This document shows, piece after piece, positions 8,721-17,684 of a DNA stretch of 20,814 bases (its first letter is position 1; every line of letters starts with the position of its first letter). Source of the stretch: Chara braunii (taxonomy: Eukaryota > Streptophyta > Charophyceae > Charales > Characeae); NCBI GenBank assembly GCA_003427395.1, contig BFEA01000135.1:2256673-2277486 (forward strand), in the 5' to 3' direction. Below the pieces are notes generated by a model. The model made no database searches. It saw nothing but the letters and a program-made list of their open reading frames with translations, and had not been told where the DNA came from. The position numbers and the translations under genes are program-made.

Positions 8721-9952
8721 GAGATGGAATCACGAAGATAAGCGCGAACAAAAATTCAAGTCCAAATTCCGAGAAATTGAAAAAAATTGGCAAACCGCCC
8801 GGAGCCGAAATCAAAATTTATGTACACGAGACAGGAGGGAGAAAAGATAAAAGAAACAGCAAAACCGCGTCCATCAACCTCAACTCTTTCTTCCTCTCTC
8901 TCTCTCTCTCCGATGTGGACAGTCCGTCGTCGCGCACCAACTCACGAAGCCGTCACCCCGCTTAGTCCTCCTGCACCCGTCAGGTTCGCCCGCGCCCACA
9001 GTCCGTCGTGGCCCGCGTCAACCCCGCGCGTTTGGCACCAGCTTGTCGGGTCGCCCGACTCCTGCTCTACTCACCTCTTACTTCGCTCGTGTGCCGACTC
9101 TCTCTGATCGCGCAACCCCGAGCTTCCAACTGCTGGTTAAGAGAGCTAACTAATTGCGCAGCCGAAATTTATAGCGTGTATGCATGCGCGATGAACACGG
9201 AATTACCAGGACTTAGAGGGAGATTAGAGAGGGAGTGCCTATGTTCTGCATGACCGGGCCGCGGCGTGGGGGACGTAGCCACTCTCCACGCATCGATCTG
9301 AGCATGCAGTCCGTAGCTACAAAAATGCAGCAAAAGAAAGAGAAGGAGGGCGGGAAAGACGAAGGGCAAGAAGAGAGATACAGTTACAATGGCGCCAACC
9401 CACGATTACAGTTACACACTTGATTAAAGGCGCCGACTAATCAGAATTTCGTTGTAGCCACGTAAGGAAGCGCACAAGCAGAAAGGCACCGCGCGACAAA
9501 AGAAAGTCCTAATCACAAAATTCCTAAATTCCTAACTAATGCGAAAAAACAAAAGTACATGTTCCGAAAGGAAAGTCCGCAATTCCGAGAGCCATCGGGG
9601 CTTGACAAAATTCGAAAAAGAAAACTCAAAAAGAACGAAGCAAATTCCCGCGCGATGTCCGCGCCCAAAAAGTTTCGAAACCGAATCAAAAAGAAATAAC
9701 GTCAACATTTATTAATCGCGCGTTCGTCGGCGCGCCGCAGACACAGCCAATCAATTAATCGATCGCCCCGGGACTCACCCGGCTCCGAACCCAACCATCC
9801 GAAAAGAGCGACGAAAAAGACAAAGAAACGAGGACACTGATGCAATTTCCCATCCATCTCAATCTCCCGTAATTGGCCCAACCTTCCCAGCTTAGGACCC
9901 CTCATTGCGACCGCGCAGAAAATCGCGTGTTTGCAGAAAGTGGTTCGTCACA

Positions 9953-9956
9953 AGAC
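9953..9956. repeat. Right target-site duplication AGAC
   Basis: It directly follows the CGTCACA terminus and matches the AGAC at 7193-7196. Confidence 0.5.
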
Positions 9957-11545
9957 ATCGTCCCCCGGATCTGGGAATCTCTGTCTCGAAGATGTGAGGA
10001 TATCCATAAAGTACAATCTGGCGTACTCAAGAGACGAACAAGAATTAAGTATGGCGCGGACGATGCGTGTAAGGTGATGGCGGGTGGATCGCTACAACGG
10101 GCTCGTTGGTGGGGCGTCTTTCATGGGCAAGATTTCATGACGCGGTTTTGCCTTCGAATCTTCTTTCGTACGATATGGGGCGTTTTGCTATGCCATGGAT
10201 GTGCTTGTTTGGCGGGTGGGAGCGACGATCTTGTGTGTTGAGTTTCTCTTCATCGCTCCTGTATCGCTCGACGTCGTCCTCTTGATTTGAGCTGGGCACG
10301 ATTGCGAGACGAGGTTCGCGTGGCCACCATGTTTTTTTTCACGTGTGATGGGGGGAGCAACACTCAAAGCAGCAGGTGAATCAACGTCGATTGTTTTTTC
10401 TCCCATCGAGAGCGAGGTTGCTTACGAGACCATGCGTGGGGTGAAACTCCTTTCCCTTCCTCAACCATGGTACGTGATGGTAAGTTTTCAGTCAGTTTTC
10501 AGTTATGGTGGCTTGGACCCCTTGTGGCGACTCGTCAACGGGTTTGGCAAGGGGGAGCCACACTGTCTTCGACTCTCTAGGGCTGACGATGGTCGATCAT
10601 GCCTTTGGAGTTAGTGTTTGCCTTGAGCCAGAAGAAGCTAGCTGTGGGAGGAAGGGAATCTTTCCTTCCCCAAAGGCGCAGGGGTAGGGTCTGAAGGGAG
10701 GAAGGGAAGTGGTTGAAAGTGGTGGTTGAGGAAGTGAGGATAGGGGTTGCTTGGTTTTGAAATATTGATCCACGCGTGGGCTAGATGCATCTCTTTCCTG
10801 AAATTTATTAACATCTTAACGTTCTTATAATCAAGTATCTTAGTCCGTATGATTTACTTTTGATGTCACGTAGTTCATTTTGCGATTGATTAGGTTGAGC
10901 TGTGGTGCTTTGTCTAACAATTGATTCCTAAACCAGATCTTAAATCTCGAGATCGGAATCTCTGTTTTGTGATTTTCTTGATTTTGAGATGATACGATTA
11001 GAAGGAGATTTCGATATCCTTGATTCCCATGATTCCCATGATTTGACTCAAGTAGGTGTTGGTGTTTGTTGCGACATGTTTTACCTATCCTGATTTTTAC
11101 AATGGTAAGTCTGGTTTTTCCGGACATCTAAATAATCGTAATTCTTGTTCTTAAAAGTCAAGTCATCTGATCTACCATCTGAGGGATTTTCTGAACCTTG
11201 GGGTTCTGAAAATCAGAGTCGTAAGCCCTTGTGGGCATCAGATTTGAAATTCTGTTTTGCTTCAGAATCTTATCCTGAATTTATCCTTGAAGTGTATACT
11301 TAGTCTGTGGATTTCTCAAAATACATGCTAGTTTTAACATTGGATTTTAATCTCGACTATCGTATATGATTTTCTTAAAGGAGGGTACCTGATGGGGTAC
11401 TATAATTTTTGGCCAGGCTTTTCAATCCATTCTCATTTGTTTTTTCTCTAAGGAGGGTACTGATTGTGGGGTTTACTGAGGGTGTGATGGGGGGAAAGGA
11501 CGCACTCTGCGGGAAAGGGGCTAACCGGCAGAGTGGAAATAGGGT
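9957..11545. other. Unassigned noncoding stretch within the LINE span
   Basis: I recognise no domain on either strand. 9957-10750 is mixed GC-rich sequence with a 122-residue plus-strand frame crossing the LTR edge, which I do not trust. 10760-11470 is T-rich and intron-like, with a local duplication (GATTCCCAT twice, near 11021-11038) and two related blocks, TCTTAAAGGAGGGTACCTGA (11373) and TCTCTAAGGAGGGTACTGA (11445). LINE coding sequence, expected here on the minus strand, is not visible, so this belongs to a separate insertion or a replaced segment. Confidence 0.4.
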
Positions 11546-11610
11546 ATAGCAGCAGGGGAGATGGTGGCTCCTCTGCAGTAAGTCTTACCGGAGTAAGGTT
11601 GGTTAGGCGC
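11546..11610 (+). repeat. Dispersed repeat segment shared with 18800-18850
   Basis: GGAGATGGTGGCTC, then CTGCAGTAAGTCTTACCGGA and GTAAGGT, occurs here on the plus strand and at about 18800-18850 on the minus strand, with few mismatches over 50 bases. A shorter downstream block (TTCTGAGCAG near 11778) is also shared. Confidence 0.75.
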
Positions 11611-11881
11611 AGGGGTGGGTGCAATCAGTTCTCTTCTTTATTTGGACTGAAAATAGGATTAGTTTAAGTTGCTTGTTCTACTGTTTGTATCTTCCGAGCT
11701 TTGTGGTGGAGGAGGTCGGCTTGTCGGAAGATAATGAAGAGTAGGGGGTTGCAGGAAGGAGGGAGGGGTTTCTGATAAATTCTGAGCAGGAGTCTCAAGA
11801 ATGTTTCAGGACCTTGGGGATTTCTAGTAACCTCTTTTAGGTGGCTTCGACGCTGTTATACTCGGGGACCTGCGGCTGTTT

Positions 11882-12936
11882 GATGCCAGAACGACGCTGG
11901 CCGGTGCTGGGGTGTTGCCCTGTAACCTGTTAAAACAGGAGCGTGAGGCCTGGTAGAGAGATCTGGGGAGGCTTTGGGGTGGGCTTCCCACGGGACAACC
12001 AAAGGTTGCTGCTGGGACGACGCTGGTCGGTGCTGGGGTAAGTGGTGTTGCCCTGTAACCCAGCTAGATGCGGGGGTGTGAGACCTGGAAGAGCTCGGTA
12101 GGGAGTATGACAGGGTTGGAGTGCCTTGGAAAGGGTTGTTTGGGAACTCAAAGGTTTTGGAGTAATTGTAGGACTTCTTCTTTTAGTCCAAAGAAATTTC
12201 CCATAGTAATTTAGAATTTTTCAGATTTTATCTGAATTTCAGTCTAATAGTTTACTGAGATCTTTTCATATTGTTTCAAGAGGGCTGCGGGGGAAGAGGT
12301 GGGAGGGGGGCAACGGAGGGGGGGCTGTGGGTCCCGTTAGTAGGTCTTAGAAGGAAGAGGCTGGGACGACGCAGGCTGGTGCTGGAGTTTTGACTCTGTA
12401 ACCCCTGAGGAGCATGAGGTCTGGGGAGTTCTGTCGAGGACAGAACCAGCACTTTCGACGTGGCTGTGGCTGGGGTGTATCCCTGTTACCAGTGGGGCGT
12501 GCAGCTATGGGGAGTCGCCAAGGGCGGAAGGCACTCCTTACCGTCTACAATAGATTGGTCGGTACTGGGGCTTGGTGGTGCCCTGTAACTCCAGCATGGG
12601 AGGGTATGAGACCATTCGGGTGTTGGGTCGAGGGCTGAATATGAGACCTGGGGTTTCTTCAACTGTTGTGGGGAGGGAGGGGTTTGGTTGTTTGGGCAGC
12701 TTCTATTCAAAGAATATGTCTAGCCCTTTGGTTTTCTAGTTGTGTGGTAGCTTCTGGCTTTTGAATGTAGCTGGAATGGAGAGGTTCAGAGAGGGTTGTG
12801 CCTGGACTGATATTCGTAAAGCTGTTCGGTTCTGTGCCTCTGGTTTGCTGATGCCAGAACGACGCTGGCCGGAGCTGGGGTGTTGCCCTGTGACCTGCAA
12901 TTGCAGGAGTGTGAGGTCTTGTAGAGAGATCTGGGT
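11882..12936 (+). repeat. Six irregular copies of an about 85-bp motif
   Basis: The motif begins GACGACGCTGGCCGGTGCTG, continues GGGTGTTGCCCTGTAACC, and closes with GGAGCGTGAGGCCTGG and GAGAGATCTGGG. The copies start at about 11884, 12014, 12361, 12456 (poor), 12550 and 12850. The first and last are most alike, and the spacing is irregular (about 95 to 350 bp). No long reading frame spans the copies. It is probably part of a noncoding retroposon body or of an untranslated region. Confidence 0.8.
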
Positions 12937-13075
12937 CTTGCCGAGGGAGGAAGGCAATTCAGTGGTAAACCGGGGGGGGCTGCTAGGCGGCGAGAAGAGA
13001 GTGGCTATGGCTGATGTTGGTCTGGGTAGGATTGTTTCTGAGTTTTAAAATCCTGGTTCATGAAAACCTAGGAGT

Positions 13076-13275
13076 TTAAGCTAGGTAGGAAGCCATGGCC
13101 GACATAGCATAGCCTTCCACATAAACGAAAACCTCATTAGTATCACCATCATGATCATATTCACTCTGAGCCCGGTTCTCAGCTGTGTTTTGGGTCCATC
13201 CGGGGTAGACTGTGAGGACCCCGGCCTCAACATTTTCATTGATAATATCAGCCTTGGGCACTGGGCCCGGTTTAA
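13076..13275 (-). pseudogene. Short ORF fragment of unknown origin
   Basis: On the minus strand an open frame reads from the edge of the A-rich tract to a TAA at 13076. It includes GPVPKADIINENVEAGVL, VYPGWTQ, EYDHDGDTNEVFVYVEGYA and ends in ASYLA. The acidic, structured look suggests former coding sequence. I do not recognise the family and see no start codon. It lies next to the LINE linker remnant across the poly(A/T) tract and could be a displaced piece of a retroelement protein. Confidence 0.25.
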
Positions 13276-13306
13276 AAAAAAAGAAAAAGAAAAAAAAAAA
13301 TCATTT

Positions 13307-13336
<30 letters not shown>
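13273..13336 (+). repeat. A-rich tracts ending the noncoding block
   Basis: Two A-rich runs (13273-13300, and a pure A run of about 23 ending at 13336) lie exactly where the LINE linker coding sequence stops. This is what the 3' tail of a plus-strand retroposon inserted into the LINE would look like. No clear target duplication was found around it. Confidence 0.6.
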
Positions 13337-13337
<1 letters not shown>

Positions 13338-13613
13338 CTTCCCTGTATCCTTGGCCCTGGGCTCAAGGGGGTTAAAGGGATGGTCTAACTCAATGATTAG
13401 GGAAGAACCTTTTTTTGAAGATAGTCTTTTGAAATTCTCTTTTATCATTTTGTCACCGACATCCATCCATTTAATCCTTTCTCTTTCTGCCCACACCCGA
13501 TCCTTTTCTAGTTGAATATTATCCAATTTGTCAACCCATGAGTGACCATGTTGCACGCTCAATGTCAACGGACACCCAGACCCATCTTCCCAAAGAATAA
13601 AAAAACTGATCAA
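13337..13613 (-). pseudogene. LINE ORF2 linker between endonuclease and RT
   Basis: The frame reads VDKLDNIQLEKDRVWAERER, then IKWMDVGDKMIKENFKRLSS. It matches the plant LINE linker pattern 'L..E...W..RsR..WLkeGDkNTkfFH', with the terminal FFH changed to NFK. Its upstream end overlaps the endonuclease fragment in another frame. The C-terminal half of the endonuclease is missing, so a deletion plus a frameshift joins the two. The fragment ends at the A-rich tract at 13336. Confidence 0.7.
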
Positions 13614-13869
13614 TTATTGAGATTTGAATGTCTTTATGAAACAAAATGGCCGTGCCTCCCCGTGTGCCCTCTGCAGGGGCCCAAAATTGAGGGTCCTGCC
13701 ATTTCCATCGGTAGTCTTCAATTTTTACCTCATTGAGCTTAGTCTCTTGGATAAGTACTACCTGGGCTCTGTGCTGGTGAATCCAAGACTTTAGTCTAGA
13801 CCACTTCTGCCTGTCATTTGACTCCCCCAGGCCCCGTACATTCCAAGAGACCACTCTCAGTTTATTCAT
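13531..13869 (-). pseudogene. LINE ORF2 start: apurinic-type endonuclease, N-terminal half
   Basis: The frame starts with ATG at 13869, MNKLRVVSWNVRGLG, followed by VVLIQETKL, GTRGGTAILFHKDI and WVWVSVDI. These are the first conserved blocks of the exonuclease-endonuclease-phosphatase fold used by LINEs: WNVRGLG with the active-site Asn, and QETK with the metal-binding Glu. Only 112 residues remain of about 230. The later DxN and SDH blocks are absent. The ATG lies 192 bp after the ORF1 stop, a natural ORF1-ORF2 spacing for a LINE. Confidence 0.85.
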
Positions 13870-14061
13870 TTGCGGACACGGCCCCCAAAGATTAGATCAG
13901 GGAGAAATCTGGGGGGTGGGTAGCTGGAGATAGTCTCCCCCTTCGGAGTGGTGAAGGAGGTAGCTGCAGGGGCCTTCAGCTGAGATGAGGTAAGGCTTGA
14001 CTTATATCACACAAAAAGAAAAACAAGAAAAAAAGCAAAAAATCAGCACAATATGACAGTT

Positions 14062-14457
14062 TCAGTGCAATTCCGTGCAAAATTCGTCGAAAATAACACC
14101 CCTGGTTAACCACGTGTGGTCCCCTGTATCTGACACATTCCCATGCCATGGTAGGGATAGCATTTTGTCAAAAAATTCTGAGAACAAATTGTGGTCCGTG
14201 GTTAATTGTTGGTTAAACTCATTGAGAAGGTCACCTGAATTTGCTTCAGCTGTGTACACCATGTTAGCATGCAGTCTGTTCTCGTCCTTGACCCAGTCTA
14301 ACGGGCACCAGATCCCTTCAGATTTTTCTACCTGTTCCAGATCATTTTCTCTGGGTCTCACATCAAATGCAGCGATAATTAACTGAACCTTGTTACCGTT
14401 CTTGCCTGGTCTCACCACCCTTCTGGAACCCATGTTAGGTATAACTCGGACGAGCAT
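14062..14457 (-). pseudogene. LINE ORF1, C-terminal end
   Basis: A 131-residue frame with MGSRRVVRPGKNGNKVQL, IAAFDVRPRENDLEQVEK, WCPLDWVKDENRLHANMVYT and a Trp/His-rich end finishing at a stop at 14062. Upstream on the same strand another frame continues the protein: KSGKKKALRGARNSRAPSG, then LVPLICRKSQNAIVFLTYS, then KVKGYLGMNARPSYT, about 14700-14447. A single frameshift near 14450 therefore joins them. It immediately precedes the endonuclease start of ORF2. I do not recognise the domain by name. Confidence 0.6.
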
Positions 14458-15170
14458 TCATTCCCAAGTATCCTTTAACCTTGGCCATCATGACTGCCTG
14501 AGTGGGATTGCCCTCCACGGGGCTAGGAATGAGATACTTGAGGTTAGTACCCATACTGTAAGTAAGAAACACTATGGCGTTCTGGGATTTCCTACAAATC
14601 AAAGGGACCAGGTACCTAGTTCCTGTGGATTTTCCACTTGGAGCTCGGGAATTCCTGGCCCCTCTGAGAGCCTTCTTCTTGCCTGATTTACCCGGGGAGG
14701 TGGTCCTGCCTCTTTTTTCTTTAGCAGGTCTATCTCCTTCCGCTGAATCCTCAGAATCACCAGATGGGGGATTAGTTCCCTCCCTTGTCCCTCATTGTGT
14801 CTTCTGTGTCTTGGATGCCTCCTTGCTGTGTGATCAGCTCGGAGTCTGAGGCGGGCGCCTCAGGGGGGTTTGCAGATTGGGAGGGGCCGTCCTTCCTTGG
14901 TGAGACCTGTTGTCCCACCGTTGAACTGGGGGAACAATTTCCCTGGTCCTGTATACCTTCCATATGAGGATCTGAACATCCCTCATTTAATGGGTTTACA
15001 AGATTAAAATCTTTTTTATTATCCCCATACGTTTCTTTCTCCCATTCTGCAGCAGTGAACAGTGAACCCAGGCTTAGGGCCTGTGTCCACCCCTTCCCCT
15101 CCAAGGCTCCGGATAGCTACCTCCATAGTCTTGCTGATTTTTTGGGTAATCGCTGCTATCTTAAACCACC
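14458..15170 (-). pseudogene. LINE ORF1, middle part (basic and low-complexity)
   Basis: Minus-strand frames read, from right to left, IAAITQKISKTMEVAIRSLG (next to the TIR element), ERNVWG/ETYGDNKKDFNLVNPL, a Ser/Pro-rich stretch (QQVSPRKDGPSQSANPPEAP), then EDSAEGDRPAKEKRGRTTSP. At least two frameshifts are needed. The lysine- and arginine-rich part would suit nucleic-acid binding (inference). Confidence 0.5.
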
Positions 15171-15367
15171 AGTACCTCGCTCAGCTATTGAATCCGAGCC
15201 TCCCAGCACGCTGCGCGCCAAGTCCTGCCGAACCGCCGTCGCAATTTTCCTTTTCATTTTGCCTGCGGCCTCCAGCCAATGCGGTCCGGCAGGCCGAAGC
15301 CCAAATGGCGCGGCGCATATACGGGAAGCGCCGCGGCCGATAGCTGGGCCAGGTACTGGTGGTTTAA
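15171..15367 (+). mobile_element. Complete TIR element (MITE), 197 bp, TTAA at both ends
   Basis: The left end TTAAACCACCAGTACCTCGC and TCAGCTAT pairs with the right end ATAGCTGGGCCAGGTACTGG and TGGTTTAA, giving TIRs of about 28 bases with two or three mismatches. It sits inside ORF1 of the LINE: the reading NEEDNPALLDI on one side resumes as IAAITQKISKTM on the other. The TTAA at each end could be a target duplication with TIRs ACCACCAG...CTGGTGGT. It has no coding capacity. Confidence 0.85.
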
Positions 15368-15934
15368 TGTCCAGAAGAGCGGGGTTATCCTCCTCATTAG
15401 CCGCAGGCACATTTTCTAAAATTTATTTTCCTCTTCCTTGCCTGTTGCCCCTGGACCTGAACTTCCCCCGTCGCTGTCCCCACCGTTCAGGGTCGTCTGG
15501 GCCGTGTCATGGACCCCACTGACACCATCCTCCTTCATTGCTTTTGTCACCTCACCATCTTTCATTGTCCCCACCGGACCTGTTCCTCCTTGAGATGACT
15601 TATCAGTGACTGTTGCAGAGTTAGTGTGTGCACGTGAGTCATCCACTTCCATCCCTCTGGCTCCAACGGTTACCTCGGAATCAGCAGATGGATAGGGATC
15701 CTCCGTGCCACTACTGGCAGGTGGATCAGCCATACCAGGCACGGGAGTCACAGCAGCCCCTGCTGCCTGCGGCTCTGCCCTGATCTGTGCTGTTCCATCT
15801 GTCACTCCCGTCCCCGGATGTTCTTTCACTTTGTTGGATATGTTAGTGGTAACCTCGGCTGTGGGTGGGCCTGTGCTATTCTCCGTTTTTCTGTTTTCTA
15901 CAGCAATAGCTCCACTTGGATTCCCCAGCCCCAA
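15368..15934 (-). pseudogene. LINE ORF1, low-complexity segment after the zinc knuckle
   Basis: A 172-residue frame rich in Gly, Ser, Thr, Pro, Glu and Asp (for example TENSTGPPTAEVTTN and GGDSDGGSSGPGATGKEEEN) ends at a stop at 15416. Another frame carries on (ENVPAANEEDNPALLDI) to the TIR element at 15367. It is most likely the disordered region of ORF1 in a shifted frame relative to 17684-16092. It has no recognisable domain. Confidence 0.5.
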
Positions 15935-15966
15935 GGATGAAGTCCCAGAACTATCCTTGGTATAAT

Positions 15967-16004
15967 TTTTTTTTTATTTTTTATTTTTTATTTTTTTTTT
16001 TTTT
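15967..16004. repeat. T-rich low-complexity run inside ORF1
   Basis: T runs broken by single A residues (TTTTTTATTTTTTATTTTTT pattern) lie between two ORF1 segments that read in different frames. It may be an expanded A-tract of the element or the tail of a tiny insertion. Confidence 0.9.
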
Positions 16005-16091
16005 GTACCAGACCTGAGTAAACCCCAGACCCCTTGATACATTGAGCAGACCCGTACCACTTCCTGATTTTTCTTGTAAAGCTTCGCCTGA

Positions 16092-17684
16092 TCAGGGGAT
16101 TAACTGAGCAGAAAGCAGATGAAAGCAGATGTTGCCTTTGTATCTCTTCACCCACAAAGGGGAGGGCGCCAGATTACTCTTAACCACTTTCCATTTCGTT
16201 CTGTTTTTTGATGAGCTTGCTAATCTTTCTGTTTGCTTTGTCACGCCCTGTGCCCTTGTGCCATCTGCTCCCAATTCAACTGACCCACCTTGAGCCTCCC
16301 CACTCCCGAAGACAAACCGGTGCCCTGGGAGAGGTTGTTTACTCTTATACCCCCCTTCGTTCATTCTCAGTGCACCTGCTCGGAGACCCCCTCTCCCCTG
16401 GACCGACACAGGGCCAAATCCATCTCTCCCCAGTGCTCCCTGTGTTGGGTGTCCAGTCACTCCTGGGATTGGGCCCCTTTGTTGCAGCGTGTTAATTGCA
16501 ATTGTGTTAGGGCAATTTTCTGGCTTATGCCCATATTCCCTACACATTGAACACCAATCTGTGTTCTGCGTGACGATCTGAATTCTCATAACCCTGCCAT
16601 TGTCTTGCGTCCAAGTCAGAAAACTGGGTACTCTATCCCTTCTGTCACTCGGGATATCGAGTTTGAGGTTATTGAGCTGGGGGAGAGCGTCATAGCGTTC
16701 CGGCGGGTACTGTTTCGAAAGCTTCCCCACCTTATACTCCAGCTGCGACCGCACAAATGGTGCTGCTAGCCAGGGCACTCTCAAGGTCATCACCCAGATC
16801 TTACTCACCTCATCCTCCTTGTGCGCCTGTTCTAACTCATCCTGTGTCATCCATCTTTTGAAGGTCATCTTGTATGTTGTCCCCCCAATCTTCACCTTGT
16901 GTTTTTTTAGGTTTAACATTAGTTCCACCATTGACTTGTCTCTAGGGAAATAGGACATGATATTCCTGCCCTCCTGATGCACCCGCCCACGATCTTTATG
17001 GTGGATGCTTGATGGGAGGATGTCGTCCTCAAAGCTCCTGATGCATTCCTCCTTGCGGTCAGCCGAAACAGACTTAAAGTTACCCTGGAAAAATACCACG
17101 ACCGCATTTTCCTTCATCCATTCTACCTGTGCACGTTCCACCTCTGGCGGGAGCGTCATGGAGACAGTTTCCCCTTCAGTTTTGAAAGTGGCAAATCGGG
17201 ACATATCGGGGATGACCAACCTACCAAAACACTTTTCTAACATCTCTCTTATCTCTTCCACCCCTTTTTCTCCACTGACCTTCTCTTGCTGGTGGTGACC
17301 CCCAGCATCATTTTCCACCTCTTCCATTTCTCTCCCTTCGTTTTCTGACTCGGCAGATGTGTCTCCTACCGAGAACCAGTTAACCTTTGGCGGCTGCCCC
17401 CTTTCCCCCCTTCTTTCTCCCCCCTCCACCGTCCGCAACTCTCCCCTCTCCCATCCGCCGTTCGCCCCTGCATTACCTCTTGTCCCATCTTGCCTGAACT
17501 CCCCACCACTTCTGTGATCATTCTTCCCGCCTTTACCTCTCCCTGCTGAAAAAGCATGAGACCCTTGTTCTCCTACCCCCCCTCTGCCTCTTACTCCACC
17601 ACCCCTCCCCCCATTGTTCGCATCTGCCGGGGGTCCTCGCCCCCAATGTGGGGTAAAGGTCCCCCATTGGAAGGACAGACTTCA
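16092..17684 (-). pseudogene. LINE ORF1: Gly/Arg-rich N-region, DUF4283-like region, CCHC zinc knuckle
   Basis: The frame stays open on the minus strand from the TGA at 17682-17684 to a stop at 16092. A Gly/Arg-rich stretch (GGRGGGVRGRGGVGEQG) leads into an acidic segment (SENEGREMEEVEND). A structured region follows with VVVFFQGNF, SYFPRDKSMVELML, KVKIGGTTYKMTFKRWM and WVMTLRVPWLAAPF, then VMRIQIVTQNTDWCSMCREY and GHKPENC. The knuckle is C-x2-C-x4-H-x4-C (CSMCREYGHKPENC). This order (DUF4283-like then zf-CCHC) marks ORF1 of plant LINEs, a nucleic-acid-binding partner of ORF2 (known). The same frame continues upstream of the TGA to at least 17969, so one nonsense change separates the two parts. 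A likely original start is MNVTDEDMAMHLPPEQ near 17780. Confidence 0.85.

Larger units (their letters stand above)
7197..9952. mobile_element. Probable solo LTR (Ty3/gypsy-like)
   Basis: The segment begins TGTGACGCCC and ends TTCGTCACA, so the termini TGTGACG and CGTCACA are perfect seven-base inverted repeats with TG...CA ends. It is flanked by AGAC on both sides. Plant Ty3 LTRs often begin TGTGACG and end CGTCACA (known). The left flank is LINE RT sequence, so it would have inserted into the LINE. Inside there are no coding domains, CpG-rich and partly duplicated sequence, and an AATTTATAGC TATA-like motif near 9165. No primer-binding site follows the right end, which favours a solo LTR over a 5' LTR. 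The caveat is that the right flank is not recognisable LINE sequence. The strand of the element is not determined. Confidence 0.5.

Noticed and set aside
9391-9404. TGGCGCCAACCCAC as a retroviral-type primer-binding site
   Set aside because: It matches only the first bases of a lysine-type site and is not positioned directly after any LTR end.
9873-10241. 122-residue plus-strand frame
   Set aside because: It crosses the right end of the probable LTR and has no recognisable motif.
10467-10500. Possible exon end with the splice donor GGTAAGTTTTCAG
   Set aside because: The upstream frame shows no protein similarity and there is no credible acceptor-linked exon; the motif is short.
15062-15522. 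Plus-strand frames over the MITE
   Set aside because: They are antisense or shadow frames through the TIR element and the low-complexity ORF1 region.
16092-17684. Retroviral or gypsy gag protein with a zinc knuckle
   Set aside because: The knuckle follows a DUF4283-like region and the locus continues into a LINE endonuclease and a zf-RVT-bearing RT, with no protease or integrase.
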